Assembly (NCBI RefSeq): GCF_017573465.1
Contig: NZ_JAGEPF010000017.1
Location: 1-64,000 of the forward strand
DNA from: Actinomadura violacea
GTDB lineage: Bacteria; Actinomycetota; Actinomycetes; Streptosporangiales; Streptosporangiaceae
Length of the DNA stretch: 64,000 nucleotides
Direction of reading: 5' to 3'
Both the position numbers and the translations under genes were made by a program. The notes below the pieces were generated by a model that was not told where the DNA came from, made no database searches, and saw only the letters and a program-made list of their open reading frames with translations. Below are positions 1 through 8,074 of the stretch, one piece after another (the stretch's first letter is position 1; every line of letters begins with the position of its first letter).

Positions 1-406
1 GCACGATCGTCCACTCCAGGCCGCAGTCCTGCACGACCTGCTCGCAGGCCCGCGCCTCCTCCTCGCCGCGGCCCGACAGCAGCACCACCCGCCGCACCCC
101 GGCGGCCGCCGCCGCGGCGGTGAACGCACCGATCGCCTCCGGCGCACCGGGCGCGGCCAGATCGGGGTAGTAGGACAGGTAGACCGCCTGGACGCCCTGC
201 AGGACCGGCGCCCAAGTCGCCTCGTCGGTCCAGTCGAAGCCCGGGTCGGCCGACCGCGAGCCCATCCGGACCGGCACGTCCAGGGCCTCCAGCCGCTCGA
301 CGACCCGCCGGCCGGTCTTCCCGGTCCCGCCGAGGACGAGGACGAGACCGTTCTCCGTGGTGGTCGTGGCGGTGGTCGCCGCGGTGTTCGTGGTGGTGTT
401 CGTCAT
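1..406 (-). CDS. NmrA-like NAD(P)-binding reductase (3' part outside window)
   Basis: Reading leftward from the ATG at 404-406, the protein opens with a Thr/Asn-rich stretch and then a Rossmann dinucleotide-binding loop, LVLGGTGKTGRRVVERL, at residues 22-38. The typical NmrA/YtfG continuation follows: a substrate-side loop with YLSYYPDLAAP and a strand ending VVLLSGRGEEEARA. This is the atypical short-chain dehydrogenase family, in which members act as NADP(H)-dependent reductases or redox sensors. The C-terminus lies beyond the left edge, so substrate residues are missing. It is divergent from the AraC-type regulator starting at 497, a common regulator-target layout, so the regulator may control it (inference). 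Confidence 0.8.
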   Translation of the reverse strand, partial: MTNTTTNTAATTATTTTENGLVLVLGGTGKTGRRVVERLEALDVPVRMGSRSADPGFDWTDEATWAPVLQGVQAVYLSYYPDLAAPGAPEAIGAFTAAAAAAGVRRVVLLSGRGEEEARACEQVVQDCGLEWTIV

Positions 407-496
407 GCCCTTGAGTCAACCGGCGCAGCCGCTCGTCCAACATCGTTGAGAAGCTCGGCTCCATACGCCGGCGTCCATCCCGTTTACGCTGATCGC

Positions 497-1444
497 ATGG
501 ACGCCCTGACCGACCTCCTCGACGGCCCCCGCGCACGCGGCGCGTTCATGATCCGCTCGACGCTGAACCCGCCGTGGTCGGTGCGGATCCAGGACCGGGC
601 GCCGCTGACGCTCGTCGCGATGGTCCACGACGAGGCCTGGATCGTCCCCGACACCGGGACGCCCGTGCACGTCCGCCCCGGTGACCTGGTCATCTGCCGC
701 GGCCCCGATCCCTACGTCGTCGCCGACAGCACGTCCACCGAACCGCAGATCGTGATCCAGCCGGGCCAGCACTGCACCACCCCGGACGGGACGAGCCTGT
801 CGGAGGCGATGGACCTCGGCGTGCGCGCCTGGGGCACCGATCCGCACGGCACGGCGGTCATGCTCGTCGGGACCTACGAGACGCGCGGCGCCGTCACCCA
901 GCGGCTGCTCGCCGCGCTGCCGCCGCTGGCGGTCGTGCGCGGCGACACCTGGCGGACGCCGCTGGTCGGGCTGCTCGACGAAGAGATCACCAAGGACGAG
1001 CCGGGCCAGGAGGTCGTGCTCGACCGGCTTCTCGACCTGCTGCTCATCCAGACCCTGCGCGCCTGGTTCTCCCGTCCCGAGGCCGAACAACCCGGCTGGT
1101 ACCGGGCGCACGGCGACCCGGTGGTGGGCCCCGCGCTACGGCTGCTGCACGACGACCTGACACACCCCTGGACGGTCGCGGACCTCGCCGCGAAGGTCGG
1201 CGCGTCCCGGACCGCACTCGCGCAGCGGTTCAGCAAGCTCCTCGGCGAGCCCCCGATGGCGTACCTGACCGGCATCCGGCTGGCCCACGCCGCCGACCTG
1301 CTGCGCGAAAGCGACGCCACCCTCGACACGATCGCCCACCGGGTCGGCTACGGCACCGCGTTCGCGCTCAGCACCGCCTTCAAACGCGAGCACGGGACGA
1401 GCCCGCAGGAGTACCGCTCGAACGCGGCGACGGCGACGGCCTGA
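497..1444 (+). CDS. AraC-family transcriptional regulator with cupin sensor domain
   Basis: 315 residues from the ATG at 497; an in-frame ATG 17 codons earlier lacks support from the family. Residues about 10-190 form a cupin-type ligand domain of the kind fused to AraC activators (VRPGDLVICRGPDPYVVAD). The C-terminal 100 residues carry two helix-turn-helix units (LAAKVGASRTALAQRF and IAHRVGYGTAFALSTAF) and end in the usual FKREHGTSPQEYR box. It sits 90 bp from the divergent NmrA-like reductase and probably regulates it. The 3' end overlaps the convergent MFS gene by 65 bp. Confidence 0.88.
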   Translation: MDALTDLLDGPRARGAFMIRSTLNPPWSVRIQDRAPLTLVAMVHDEAWIVPDTGTPVHVRPGDLVICRGPDPYVVADSTSTEPQIVIQPGQHCTTPDGTSLSEAMDLGVRAWGTDPHGTAVMLVGTYETRGAVTQRLLAALPPLAVVRGDTWRTPLVGLLDEEITKDEPGQEVVLDRLLDLLLIQTLRAWFSRPEAEQPGWYRAHGDPVVGPALRLLHDDLTHPWTVADLAAKVGASRTALAQRFSKLLGEPPMAYLTGIRLAHAADLLRESDATLDTIAHRVGYGTAFALSTAFKREHGTSPQEYRSNAATATA

Positions 1445-2651
1445 CGTCCGCTGCTCCGGCGGGGACGGGATCGCCGAGCGGAGGCCGCGTCGGGGCGGGC
1501 GAGCGGCGGGACAGCAGGTGACCCGTGAGCGCGGCGGCGAGCCCGGCCAGCCCGGACGCCGCGAAGCCGCCGCCCGGCGCCGACAGGTCGATCACTCCTC
1601 CCACGATCGGGGAGCCGAGCGCGAAGCCCGCGCTCAGCGCCGAGGACTGCAGGCCCGTCGCCTCGCCGCGCACGCCGGGGGGCGCGAGCCGGCTCACCGC
1701 GTCGGCCACCGTGGAGAGGGTCGGCGCGGTGAGCAGCCCCGCGCCGGCGCCCGCGACGCACAGCCAGCGCCAGTCGTGCGCGAGCGCGGCGGGAAGGGTC
1801 ACCAGGCCGAGCAGACCTAGCAGACCCCAGGTGGGGAGCGGCCGGGAAAGAGCGCCGTACACGAGCCCGCCGATGACGGAGGCCACGCCGTAGGCCGCCA
1901 CGACCAGGGCGGCCCAGGACACCTGGCCGGCTTCTTCGAGGGTGGCGACGATGGCCAGGTCGGTGCCGCTGAGCAGCAGCGTGGCGCCGAACGCCATCAC
2001 CAGTGCGGCGATCATGCGCGAGCCCAGCCAGTCCCGGCGGCGGGGGCGGGCGGCCGTGCCGGCGTCCACCTCGTCCTTCGCACGCAGCGGCGGGTCGAGC
2101 AGGGCGACCCCGGCTCCGCCCGCCACGATCGCGGCGCCGACCCCCCAAGCCACCACGCCAGGGGAGATCTGGGCCGCGCACAGGATCACGATCGGCGGGC
2201 CCACCATGTACGACAGCTCGCCCTGCACCGATTCCAGCGCGAACGCGGCGCGGCGCTGCCCTGCCGTCGTCATCGCGGTGATCGCCTGCCTGGTCACCGG
2301 CTGGGCCGGCACCATCAGCAGACCCGCCGCGAAGGCGGCGCCCAGCAGGATCCCGTACGGCAGGATCGGCACGCTCAGCCAGAAGACGACCTGCAGTGCG
2401 ACGGTGACCAGCAGCACGGCACGCGGGCCCCGCGCGTCGATCATGCGGCCGAGCAGCGGCCCGCCCAGCGCCATCCCCGCGGTCAGAGCCGCCGCGACAC
2501 CACCCGCCGCCGCGTAGCTCTTGTCCAGGCCCAGGACGACGTACAGCGTCAACGCCATCACGTTCGCCGTGATCGCGGCGCGGGCGAGCAGCGAGACGCC
2601 CAGCAGTGGCGCCATCCCCGGCACGGCGAGTACCTGTCGGTATCTGGTCAC
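1380..2651 (-). CDS. MFS transporter
   Basis: 423 residues with about twelve hydrophobic segments and the MFS loop signature between TM2 and TM3 (GGPLLGRMIDARGPRAVL). No large soluble domain is present, so it is a drug- or metabolite-type proton antiporter of unknown substrate in the cytoplasmic membrane. The last 22 codons run antisense to the 3' end of the AraC regulator (1380-1444), and the Pro/Ser/Arg-rich tail looks like read-through into that gene, so the original stop may have been lost. It is divergent from the LysR regulator across a 72-bp spacer. Confidence 0.85.
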   Translation of the reverse strand: MTRYRQVLAVPGMAPLLGVSLLARAAITANVMALTLYVVLGLDKSYAAAGGVAAALTAGMALGGPLLGRMIDARGPRAVLLVTVALQVVFWLSVPILPYGILLGAAFAAGLLMVPAQPVTRQAITAMTTAGQRRAAFALESVQGELSYMVGPPIVILCAAQISPGVVAWGVGAAIVAGGAGVALLDPPLRAKDEVDAGTAARPRRRDWLGSRMIAALVMAFGATLLLSGTDLAIVATLEEAGQVSWAALVVAAYGVASVIGGLVYGALSRPLPTWGLLGLLGLVTLPAALAHDWRWLCVAGAGAGLLTAPTLSTVADAVSRLAPPGVRGEATGLQSSALSAGFALGSPIVGGVIDLSAPGGGFAASGLAGLAAALTGHLLSRRSPAPTRPPLGDPVPAGAADVRPSPSPRSSGTPAGSSRARV

Positions 2652-2708
2652 CCGCGTGACGGTAGATCGCCCGCCGAGCCATAGGAAGTGGCCAAATGAT
2701 TGGAGCCG

Positions 2709-2727
2709 CCATAATCAGTGCTTATGG
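2709..2727. promoter_or_regulatory. Inverted repeat between MFS and LysR genes
   Basis: CCATAA-N7-TTATGG, a perfect 6-bp inverted repeat, lies in the divergent spacer and covers the ATG of the LysR gene. LysR proteins commonly autoregulate from such dyads. Overlap with the start codon would make it a natural repressor or leaderless-start site. The site is short, so this is suggestive only. Confidence 0.3.
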
Positions 2728-3566
2728 CCAGGGATCTCGAGACCGCGTTGCTGCGGTCGTTCGTCACCGCCGTGCGATCGGGCAGCATCAGCCGCGCCGC
2801 CGCCGCGCTCGGACACAGCCAGCCCGCGCTCAGCCAGCAATTGCGCAAGCTCGAGAGCACCGTCGGCCGATCGCTGCTGTACCGCTCGCCCTCCGGCGTC
2901 GTGCCGACCCGGGCCGGCGAGGAACTGCTGCCGTACGCCGAGCGCATCCTCTCGCTCTCCGCACAGGCGCTCACCGAAACGGGACGCGCGCTCACCGGCC
3001 ACTGCGGCGTCAAGCTGCACGAAGACCTCACCGCGTCCCGCCTTTCGCAGGCCCTCGCCGATCTCGCCCGGCTGCACCCCGGCGCGACGCTGGAGGTGCT
3101 CGCCCTCTCCAACACCGCGATGCGCGAGGCGTACGACGCGGGCCGCGTCCACCTCGTGCTCGACGAGATACCGGACATCCCCGGGCCGCCGCGTTGGACG
3201 GTACGCCGCCCGCTGGTCTGGGCCGTCGGCCAAGGTGTGGACGTGGCCGCCGATCCGCTGCCGGTGGTGCTGTTCTCCGACCCGTGCTCCTTCCGCACGG
3301 CAGCGGTGGAAACGCTGGAGCATGCCGATCGGCGCTGGCGGGTAGCGTTCGAAAGCAACACCCTGCCCGGCGTCCTCGCCGCGGTACGGGCCGGGCTGGG
3401 CGTCGCGGCGCTCATGCCCGCCAACCTCGAACCGGGCATGGTCTGCCACGACGCGGACGCCCTGCCCACCCTGCCGGACGTCGAGTTCGGCCTCGCACGC
3501 CACCCGCGAACCGAAGGCGACCCGCTGATCGACGCCGTGGAGGCCGCACTGCGACGCATGATCTGA
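2724..3566 (+). CDS. LysR-family transcriptional regulator
   Basis: 280 residues from the ATG at 2724; a GTG two codons upstream is an alternative start. The N-terminal winged HTH is classic LysR (LLRSFVTAVRSGSISRAAAA, then LSQQLRKLES). The remainder is a LysR substrate-binding domain, somewhat shorter than average. Divergent from an MFS exporter and directly upstream of a quinone-oxidoreductase-like gene on the same strand, it could control either. There is no clear ribosome-binding site before the start. Confidence 0.88.
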   Translation: MARDLETALLRSFVTAVRSGSISRAAAALGHSQPALSQQLRKLESTVGRSLLYRSPSGVVPTRAGEELLPYAERILSLSAQALTETGRALTGHCGVKLHEDLTASRLSQALADLARLHPGATLEVLALSNTAMREAYDAGRVHLVLDEIPDIPGPPRWTVRRPLVWAVGQGVDVAADPLPVVLFSDPCSFRTAAVETLEHADRRWRVAFESNTLPGVLAAVRAGLGVAALMPANLEPGMVCHDADALPTLPDVEFGLARHPRTEGDPLIDAVEAALRRMI

Positions 3567-3617
3567 CCCCGCGCCCGCCCGCCGGCCGCCCGCTTGAGCC
3601 GACACAGGAGAACCGCG

Positions 3618-4526
3618 ATGAAAGCGATCCGAGTCCACACCCGCGACGCGGGCATCGACGGCCTCGTCCTGGAGGACGTCCCCTACCCGCACGCCGCCGA
3701 GAACGACGTCATCGTCAGGGTCCACGCGGCCGGGTTCACCCCCGGCGAGCTGACCTGGCCCGGCACCTGGACCGACCGCGCCGGCCGGGACCGCGCGCCG
3801 AGCATCCCCGGCCACGAGGTGTCCGGCGAGGTGGCGGAACTCGGCTTCGGCACCACCGGCCTGACCCCCGGCCGGCGGGTGTTCGGCCTCACCGACTGGA
3901 CGAGGGACGGCGCGCTCGCCGAGTACGTCGCGGTCGAGGCCCGCAACCTGGCGCCGCTGCCCGCCTCCGTCGACCACGTGCGGGCGGCCGCGCTGCCGGT
4001 GGCGGGCCTCACCGCCTGGCAGGCGCTGTTCGTCCATGGACGCCTGGAGACGGGGCAGACGGCCATGGTCCACGGCGCGGCCGGCGCCGTCGGGTCGCTC
4101 GCCGTCCAGCTCGCCCGCGAGGCCGGGGCGCGCGTCATCGGCACGGGCCGCGCCGGCGACCGCGACCGGGTCCTGTCGCTGGGCGCCGACGACTTCGTCG
4201 ACCTCGCGGACGGCCCCCTCACCGGTGAGGTGGACCTGGTCCTCGACGTGATCGGCGGTGAGGTGCTCGACCGGTCGGCCGCACTGGTCCGGCCCGGCGG
4301 CACGCTCGTGACGGTCGCCGCGCCGCCGACGGTACGGCCCGAGAACGGCCGGGCGGTCTTCTTCGTCGTCGAACCCGACCGGGCACAGCTCGCCGAACTG
4401 GCTCGGCGGGTCCAGGACGGCCGGTTGGAGCCGCTGGTCGGCGCCGTCCATCCCCTGGCGGACACGCGTGAGGCGTTCCAGCGCAAGACCCGCACTCCCG
4501 GCAAGAGCATCATCCAGATCCCCTGA
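3618..4526 (+). CDS. NADP-dependent quinone oxidoreductase-like (zinc-independent MDR family)
   Basis: 302 residues. The ATG at 3618 follows a good AGGAGA site at 3606-3611. The N-terminal GroES-like domain is followed by a Rossmann domain with the MDR signature VHGAAGAVGSLAVQLAR around residue 150. The structural and catalytic zinc cysteines of alcohol dehydrogenases are absent, placing it with quinone oxidoreductases that reduce enones or quinones using NADPH in the cytosol. It lies 51 bp after the LysR gene. A symmetric hairpin just after the stop separates it from the convergent VOC gene. Confidence 0.87.
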   Translation: MKAIRVHTRDAGIDGLVLEDVPYPHAAENDVIVRVHAAGFTPGELTWPGTWTDRAGRDRAPSIPGHEVSGEVAELGFGTTGLTPGRRVFGLTDWTRDGALAEYVAVEARNLAPLPASVDHVRAAALPVAGLTAWQALFVHGRLETGQTAMVHGAAGAVGSLAVQLAREAGARVIGTGRAGDRDRVLSLGADDFVDLADGPLTGEVDLVLDVIGGEVLDRSAALVRPGGTLVTVAAPPTVRPENGRAVFFVVEPDRAQLAELARRVQDGRLEPLVGAVHPLADTREAFQRKTRTPGKSIIQIP

Positions 4527-4548
4527 CCGGCACCGAGGGCCGCCGGTC
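4525..4548. terminator. Bidirectional terminator hairpin
   Basis: GACCGGC-N10-GCCGGTC, perfect 7-bp arms, between the convergent oxidoreductase (stop 4526) and VOC gene (stop 4555). Confidence 0.5.
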
Positions 4549-4554
4549 ATGCCG

Positions 4555-5163
4555 TCAGGCGGACGCGGTCTCCCAGGCGAACCCGTCGGGGTCGGTGAAG
4601 GGACCGGCGTCGCCGCTGATCACGATGCGGTGCGATCCGGTGCCCTCCAGGGGGACGCCGATGTCCTTGGCGAGGGCGCGGCGCGGGTAGAGCGCCAGCG
4701 TGACCGCCGACGCGGTGTCGAACTCGACGTACTTGCCGCCGAAGCTCTTCGCCACCGCGAGCCCGCGGTCGACGTAGAACCGCTTGCTCGCCTTGACGTC
4801 CGCGACCCCCAGCAGGAGCGCGACCCGGTCGATCTCCCGGGCGACGGGACCGGTGTCCTTCTTCTTGGAGGTCGCGATCTTGCAGATCGTCCCGTCCGGG
4901 GCCTGGACGACGCCGCCGTACCCCCAGAAGCTCTTCGCGGCCGGCTTCAGCGTGGTGGCGCCGGCGTCGAGGGCGGCGTTCATGAAGGCGTCCACGTCGC
5001 CCGGCTGGGACACCACCAGGGACAGCGCGAACCCGCGGAAGCCGTCGGCCGCCGCGTCCGAGGCGCGTACGTCCACGTACGGGCCCAGCCCGAAGGCCTC
5101 GTAGAAGGCCTTAGCGGCCGCGGGGTCGGCGACTTCCAGGGTGACGGATCCGAAGGTGGCCAT
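4555..5163 (-). CDS. VOC (glyoxalase/bleomycin-resistance) superfamily protein
   Basis: 202 residues from the ATG at 5161-5163; the reading frame stays open further upstream but the family start MATFGSVTLEV fits here. Two VOC beta-alpha-beta-beta-beta modules are visible: residues 1-95 (FGSVTLEVADPAAAKAFYEA) and about 105-200 (IDRVALLLGVADVKASKRFY). Tandem-module VOC proteins are typically metal-dependent lyases, dioxygenases or binding proteins; the substrate cannot be named. It is followed by a shared terminator. Confidence 0.8.
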   Translation of the reverse strand: MATFGSVTLEVADPAAAKAFYEAFGLGPYVDVRASDAAADGFRGFALSLVVSQPGDVDAFMNAALDAGATTLKPAAKSFWGYGGVVQAPDGTICKIATSKKKDTGPVAREIDRVALLLGVADVKASKRFYVDRGLAVAKSFGGKYVEFDTASAVTLALYPRRALAKDIGVPLEGTGSHRIVISGDAGPFTDPDGFAWETASA

Positions 5164-5338
5164 GGCGTTCCCATCCAGTGCGTTCAGTGAGGTCGCGGCG
5201 TCGATGCCGGCCTCGTCGTCCGGGTGCCCACAGCCTGCCGCCCGCCCGGCCCTCCCCACATGCGTGGCGACCACGGATTCGCCTACGTAACGGGGACACG
5301 CGGAAGCACCTGGGTACGCCGGAGCGCGTCTGTCCCTC

Positions 5339-5365
5339 TGGTCCCTGCGGTAACAGAAGACCGGC
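5339..5365. repeat. 27-bp imperfect direct repeat, copy A
   Basis: Matches 24 of 27 bases with 6985-7011, with shared core GAAGAC. In both places the repeat is followed, after a short gap, by a GC-rich hairpin containing ACCCCGG. The two copies flank the secreted-protein gene. Confidence 0.6.
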
Positions 5366-5400
5366 GGAGAACGACCCCGGGTGGGGCGTTCCCCGCCGGT
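5360..5400 (-). terminator. Strong terminator of the secreted-protein gene
   Basis: Long near-perfect hairpin: outer arms ACCGGCGG (5360-5367) and CCGCCGGT (5393-5400), with an inner GAACG..CCCC / GGGG..GTTC stem. It lies 29 bp beyond the stop of the leftward secreted-protein gene. Confidence 0.65.
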
Positions 5401-5428
5401 CAGCGGCGGTTGCGGTTCGACGGGATGG

Positions 5429-6784
5429 CTACCGGTCGCCTCGCCACGGGAGAACGGTCATGACGGGAGGCGGGCCCGACCGGCCGCCAGGGGACGGGAC
5501 GGCGTAGGTGGTGACGTGGGTGTCACTGGGCGTGCCGGCGGCCCACGTGTCGCCGGTGCCTGCGAAAGTGGCGGCGAAGTAGCCGTTGCCGTAGGCGCGG
5601 ACCTTGGCCGTGTAGCGGCCCTTGCCGTCGGTCTTCACCCACTTGACGTGGTACCAGGTCTTCTTGCCGCTGAACCGGAAGATGATGCGCACCTTCTGGC
5701 CGGGGAAGGCGCCGAAACGCTTCTTGCTGCTGTAGTAGCGGCTCAGGGTCCCGGAGACGGTGATGTAGCGGTTCTTGCGGACCTTGGTCGAGGACGCCTT
5801 CAGCTTGGACATCGAGGTCGACCATCGCCACGTCTTGCGCACGGGACTGACGGAGGGCGCCGTGGCGGTGTCCCCGGCGAAGCGGGCCCGCCAGTAGCCG
5901 GAGTTGTTCACGTCGAACGAGGCGCTGAACTGTCCCTGGCTGGTCTTCATCCGGCGGGCGGTCTGCCAGCCGGTGCGGCCGTCGGGAGAGTATTCGAGGA
6001 GCACCTGCTTGCCGTTCACGTCTCCACCGGCGGAGGCCGCGTACAGAGTGCCGTATGCCTCGAAACGTCCGTAGGCGTCCATGGTCGCCGACAGCGAGGT
6101 CTGCGTGGCCGGCCGGACGCTGACCGCGGGGAGGGTCGCGGTGGAACCTTCGTAGAAGCCGGCGGCGGGTGTCCGCGCGACGTAGGTCGCGGTGCAGGAC
6201 GGCTTGATGGTGCTGCTGAACCGGCCTTCGGCGTCCGTGCTGGCCTGGAAGGTGTACATGGGGTTGGTGCAGCGGGACGGGTCGACGGCGGGGTCGATGA
6301 CGACCGTCCGTCCGGACAGCGGCCTGCCCTGGTAGGTGACCTGACCGCTGAGGGTGAGGGGCTGGCCCTCGTCCAGGCCCGTTCGGCTCCCGACCAGGGT
6401 CGTCTGCGTCTTTCCATGGACGACCTGGACGGTCACCATGGCGGAGTGGATTCCGAGCGACGGAACATCGGCCCAGACGTTCACCGAGTCGCTCGCCCCG
6501 TTGGGCCTCAGCGTCGCGGTGAAGGTGCCGTCGGCGGTGGTGGTGGCGTCGGTGACCGAGCCCCATCCGGTGTTCGTGGACAGGTCGACCGGGATGCTCG
6601 CGGCGGGGGTTCCGTCCGCGGCGAGCACCTTCCCGGTGATCGTGGTCGTGGGGTTGTCGGGGTCGACGGAGGCGGCCTGGGCGGCGAGCTCGATGGACGC
6701 CGCCCCGTCGGCGAGGGCGGGAGCGGCCGTCAATGTGCCGAGGATGAGCACGGCCGCCGTCCCGGTGGTGGCGATACGAAGCAC
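5429..6784 (-). CDS. Secreted protein with bacterial Ig-like repeats
   Basis: 451 residues. The N-terminus is a Sec signal peptide: a few residues with one Arg, a hydrophobic core AAVLILGTLTAAPALA, and a likely cut after ALA. The mature chain contains repeated beta-sandwich Ig-like/'carboxypeptidase regulatory' motifs (TITGKVLAADGTPA, LTLSGQVTYQGRPLSGR, ITVSGTLSRYYSSKKRFG), rich in Thr, Ser, Gly and Tyr, with no catalytic motif. It is probably an extracellular or wall-associated structural protein. The gene is monocistronic with its own terminator and is bracketed by a 27-bp direct repeat next to tRNA-Leu, which may mark an insertion. The specific function is unknown. Confidence 0.75.
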   Translation of the reverse strand: MLRIATTGTAAVLILGTLTAAPALADGAASIELAAQAASVDPDNPTTTITGKVLAADGTPAASIPVDLSTNTGWGSVTDATTTADGTFTATLRPNGASDSVNVWADVPSLGIHSAMVTVQVVHGKTQTTLVGSRTGLDEGQPLTLSGQVTYQGRPLSGRTVVIDPAVDPSRCTNPMYTFQASTDAEGRFSSTIKPSCTATYVARTPAAGFYEGSTATLPAVSVRPATQTSLSATMDAYGRFEAYGTLYAASAGGDVNGKQVLLEYSPDGRTGWQTARRMKTSQGQFSASFDVNNSGYWRARFAGDTATAPSVSPVRKTWRWSTSMSKLKASSTKVRKNRYITVSGTLSRYYSSKKRFGAFPGQKVRIIFRFSGKKTWYHVKWVKTDGKGRYTAKVRAYGNGYFAATFAGTGDTWAAGTPSDTHVTTYAVPSPGGRSGPPPVMTVLPWRGDR

Positions 6785-6984
6785 GAGTGTCCCTTGGGTG
6801 GGCGCGAAGATCAGCGTTGATCAGGACGTCCGGCCCGGCGACCGGGTTGCCCCCGACACCCGATCGTGATCTTCATCGGGCCGCGCCCGGCCGGGGGTCC
6901 GCGCCATCGCCGGCGTTCACGAGGCCGGCACACCATCACGAACCGGACCAAGGGCCGAGGCGCTCTCCTGCACGGCCGCCTCTT

Positions 6985-7011
6985 TGGTCCCAGCGGTCAC
7001 AGAAGACTGGC
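6985..7011. repeat. 27-bp imperfect direct repeat, copy B
   Basis: Partner of 5339-5365. The 310-bp gene-free stretch 6785-7094 otherwise holds the promoter side of the secreted-protein gene and the tRNA-Leu terminator; I see nothing else in it. Confidence 0.6.
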
Positions 7012-7025
7012 CTCCGCAACGACGA

Positions 7026-7054
7026 AGACCCCGGAGCTTGCCGCTCCGGGGTCT
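7026..7054 (-). terminator. Terminator after tRNA-Leu
   Basis: Perfect 12-bp stem AGACCCCGGAGC / GCTCCGGGGTCT with a 5-base loop, 41 bp downstream of the leftward tRNA-Leu gene. Confidence 0.65.
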
Positions 7055-7094
7055 GATTCGTCACTGTAGGGCTACGACTTTCGCCGGTACCCCT

Positions 7095-7180
7095 TGGTGG
7101 GCGAGGAGGGATTTGAACCCTCACATCCTTTCGGACACACGGACCTGAACCGTGCGCGTCTGCCGTTCCGCCACCCGCCC
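7095..7180 (-). tRNA. tRNA-Leu (anticodon CAG)
   Basis: On the minus strand the acceptor stem GGGCGGG pairs with CUCGCCC, the discriminator is A, and CCA is encoded (7095-7097). The anticodon arm is CACGG-TTCAGGT-CCGTG with anticodon CAG (plus-strand CTG at 7145-7147). A long variable arm as in class II tRNAs and a T-arm with GGTTCAAATCC are present. Length and variable arm fit leucine. Confidence 0.95.
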
Positions 7181-7307
7181 AGGGTGTCGGCCCGTCTCCG
7201 GGCGCTTGAAAAGGCTAGCACGGTCGGAGCAGTGGTTAGCTACTCGGATACTTCTCGCGAACCTTCGCACCGATACGATCGTCTACCAGTGGGGAGAGGA
7301 GGTGCCC

Positions 7308-8063
7308 GTGGGCGTCATTCAGCGCTTCGAGCGACGGCTCGAGGGCATGGTCGAAGGGGCCTTCGCCCGTGCCTTCAAGTCGGAGCTGCAGCCGGTCGAG
7401 GTGGCCAGTGCTGTGCAGCGCGAGATGGACGATCGGGCCGCGATCGTGGCGCAGGGCCGCACGCTGGTCCCGAACGACTTCGTCGTCGAGATCTCTCAGC
7501 AGGACGGGCAGCGGCTGCAGGTGTACGCCGACAGCCTGAGCCAGGAGCTGGCGAATCTGGCGCGCGAGTACGCGAAGGAGCAGGGGTACTCCTTCGTCGG
7601 CCCGGTGCGCGTCCGGTTCGAGAACGCCGGGGATCTCGCCACGGGCATGTTCCGGATCCGGTCCGGTGTGATCAGGGGGTCCACCGTGGAGGGCGGGGAG
7701 ATCCGCCAGCCGGTGAGCGACGTGCCGCAGGGCGGGCGGGGCGGTGCCTTCGCCGGCCATCCGCGGCTCCTGGTGACGACGGCCGTGGAGGGCTCCGACA
7801 CGACGCAGCGCACGTACGACATCAACACTCCGGTCACCCTGCTGGGTCGCGGCACCGACTGCGACCTGCGTCTCGTGGATCCGGGCGTGTCCCGGCACCA
7901 TGCCGAGATCCGCGTAGAAGGTCCCGAAATCGCGCTCGTGGATCTAGGGTCGACCAACGGCTCGTTCGTGAACGGGCAGCCGATCCGGCGGGTGACGCTG
8001 GTGGACGGCTCCCGGGTCACGATGGGCCGCACTACCCTTGTGTTCCGCCGCGATAGGGAGTAA
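7308..8063 (+). CDS. fhaA: FhaA: DUF3662 plus FHA-domain protein
   Basis: 251 residues from the GTG at 7308, preceded by GGAGAGGAGG (7292-7302). The family start GVIQRFERRLEGMVEGAF fits. Residues 1-115 are the DUF3662 domain. Residues about 165-245 are a forkhead-associated domain (LLGRGTDCDLRL, SRHHAEI, DLGSTNGSFVNG) with the phosphothreonine-binding Gly-Arg, Ser and Asn residues intact. In mycobacteria FhaA is a substrate of the operon's Ser/Thr kinases and links them to peptidoglycan precursor flipping. It is the first gene of the seven-gene operon, with only 11 bp to fhaB. Confidence 0.95.
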   Translation: MGVIQRFERRLEGMVEGAFARAFKSELQPVEVASAVQREMDDRAAIVAQGRTLVPNDFVVEISQQDGQRLQVYADSLSQELANLAREYAKEQGYSFVGPVRVRFENAGDLATGMFRIRSGVIRGSTVEGGEIRQPVSDVPQGGRGGAFAGHPRLLVTTAVEGSDTTQRTYDINTPVTLLGRGTDCDLRLVDPGVSRHHAEIRVEGPEIALVDLGSTNGSFVNGQPIRRVTLVDGSRVTMGRTTLVFRRDRE

Positions 8064-8074
8064 CCCCGACTCCG

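Noticed and set aside
2715..4550. 611-codon open frame on the minus strand
   Set aside because: Antisense to the LysR and oxidoreductase genes; repetitive Arg/Gly/Ala/Val composition typical of high-GC shadow frames.
5381..6820. 479-codon plus-strand frame over the secreted-protein gene
   Set aside because: Gly/Val/Arg-rich shadow of the leftward gene, which has a signal peptide, Ig-like motifs and its own terminator.
7240..7300. Promoter of the fhaA operon (TACGAT-like -10 near 7274)
   Set aside because: No convincing -35 at proper spacing; too weak to list as a feature.
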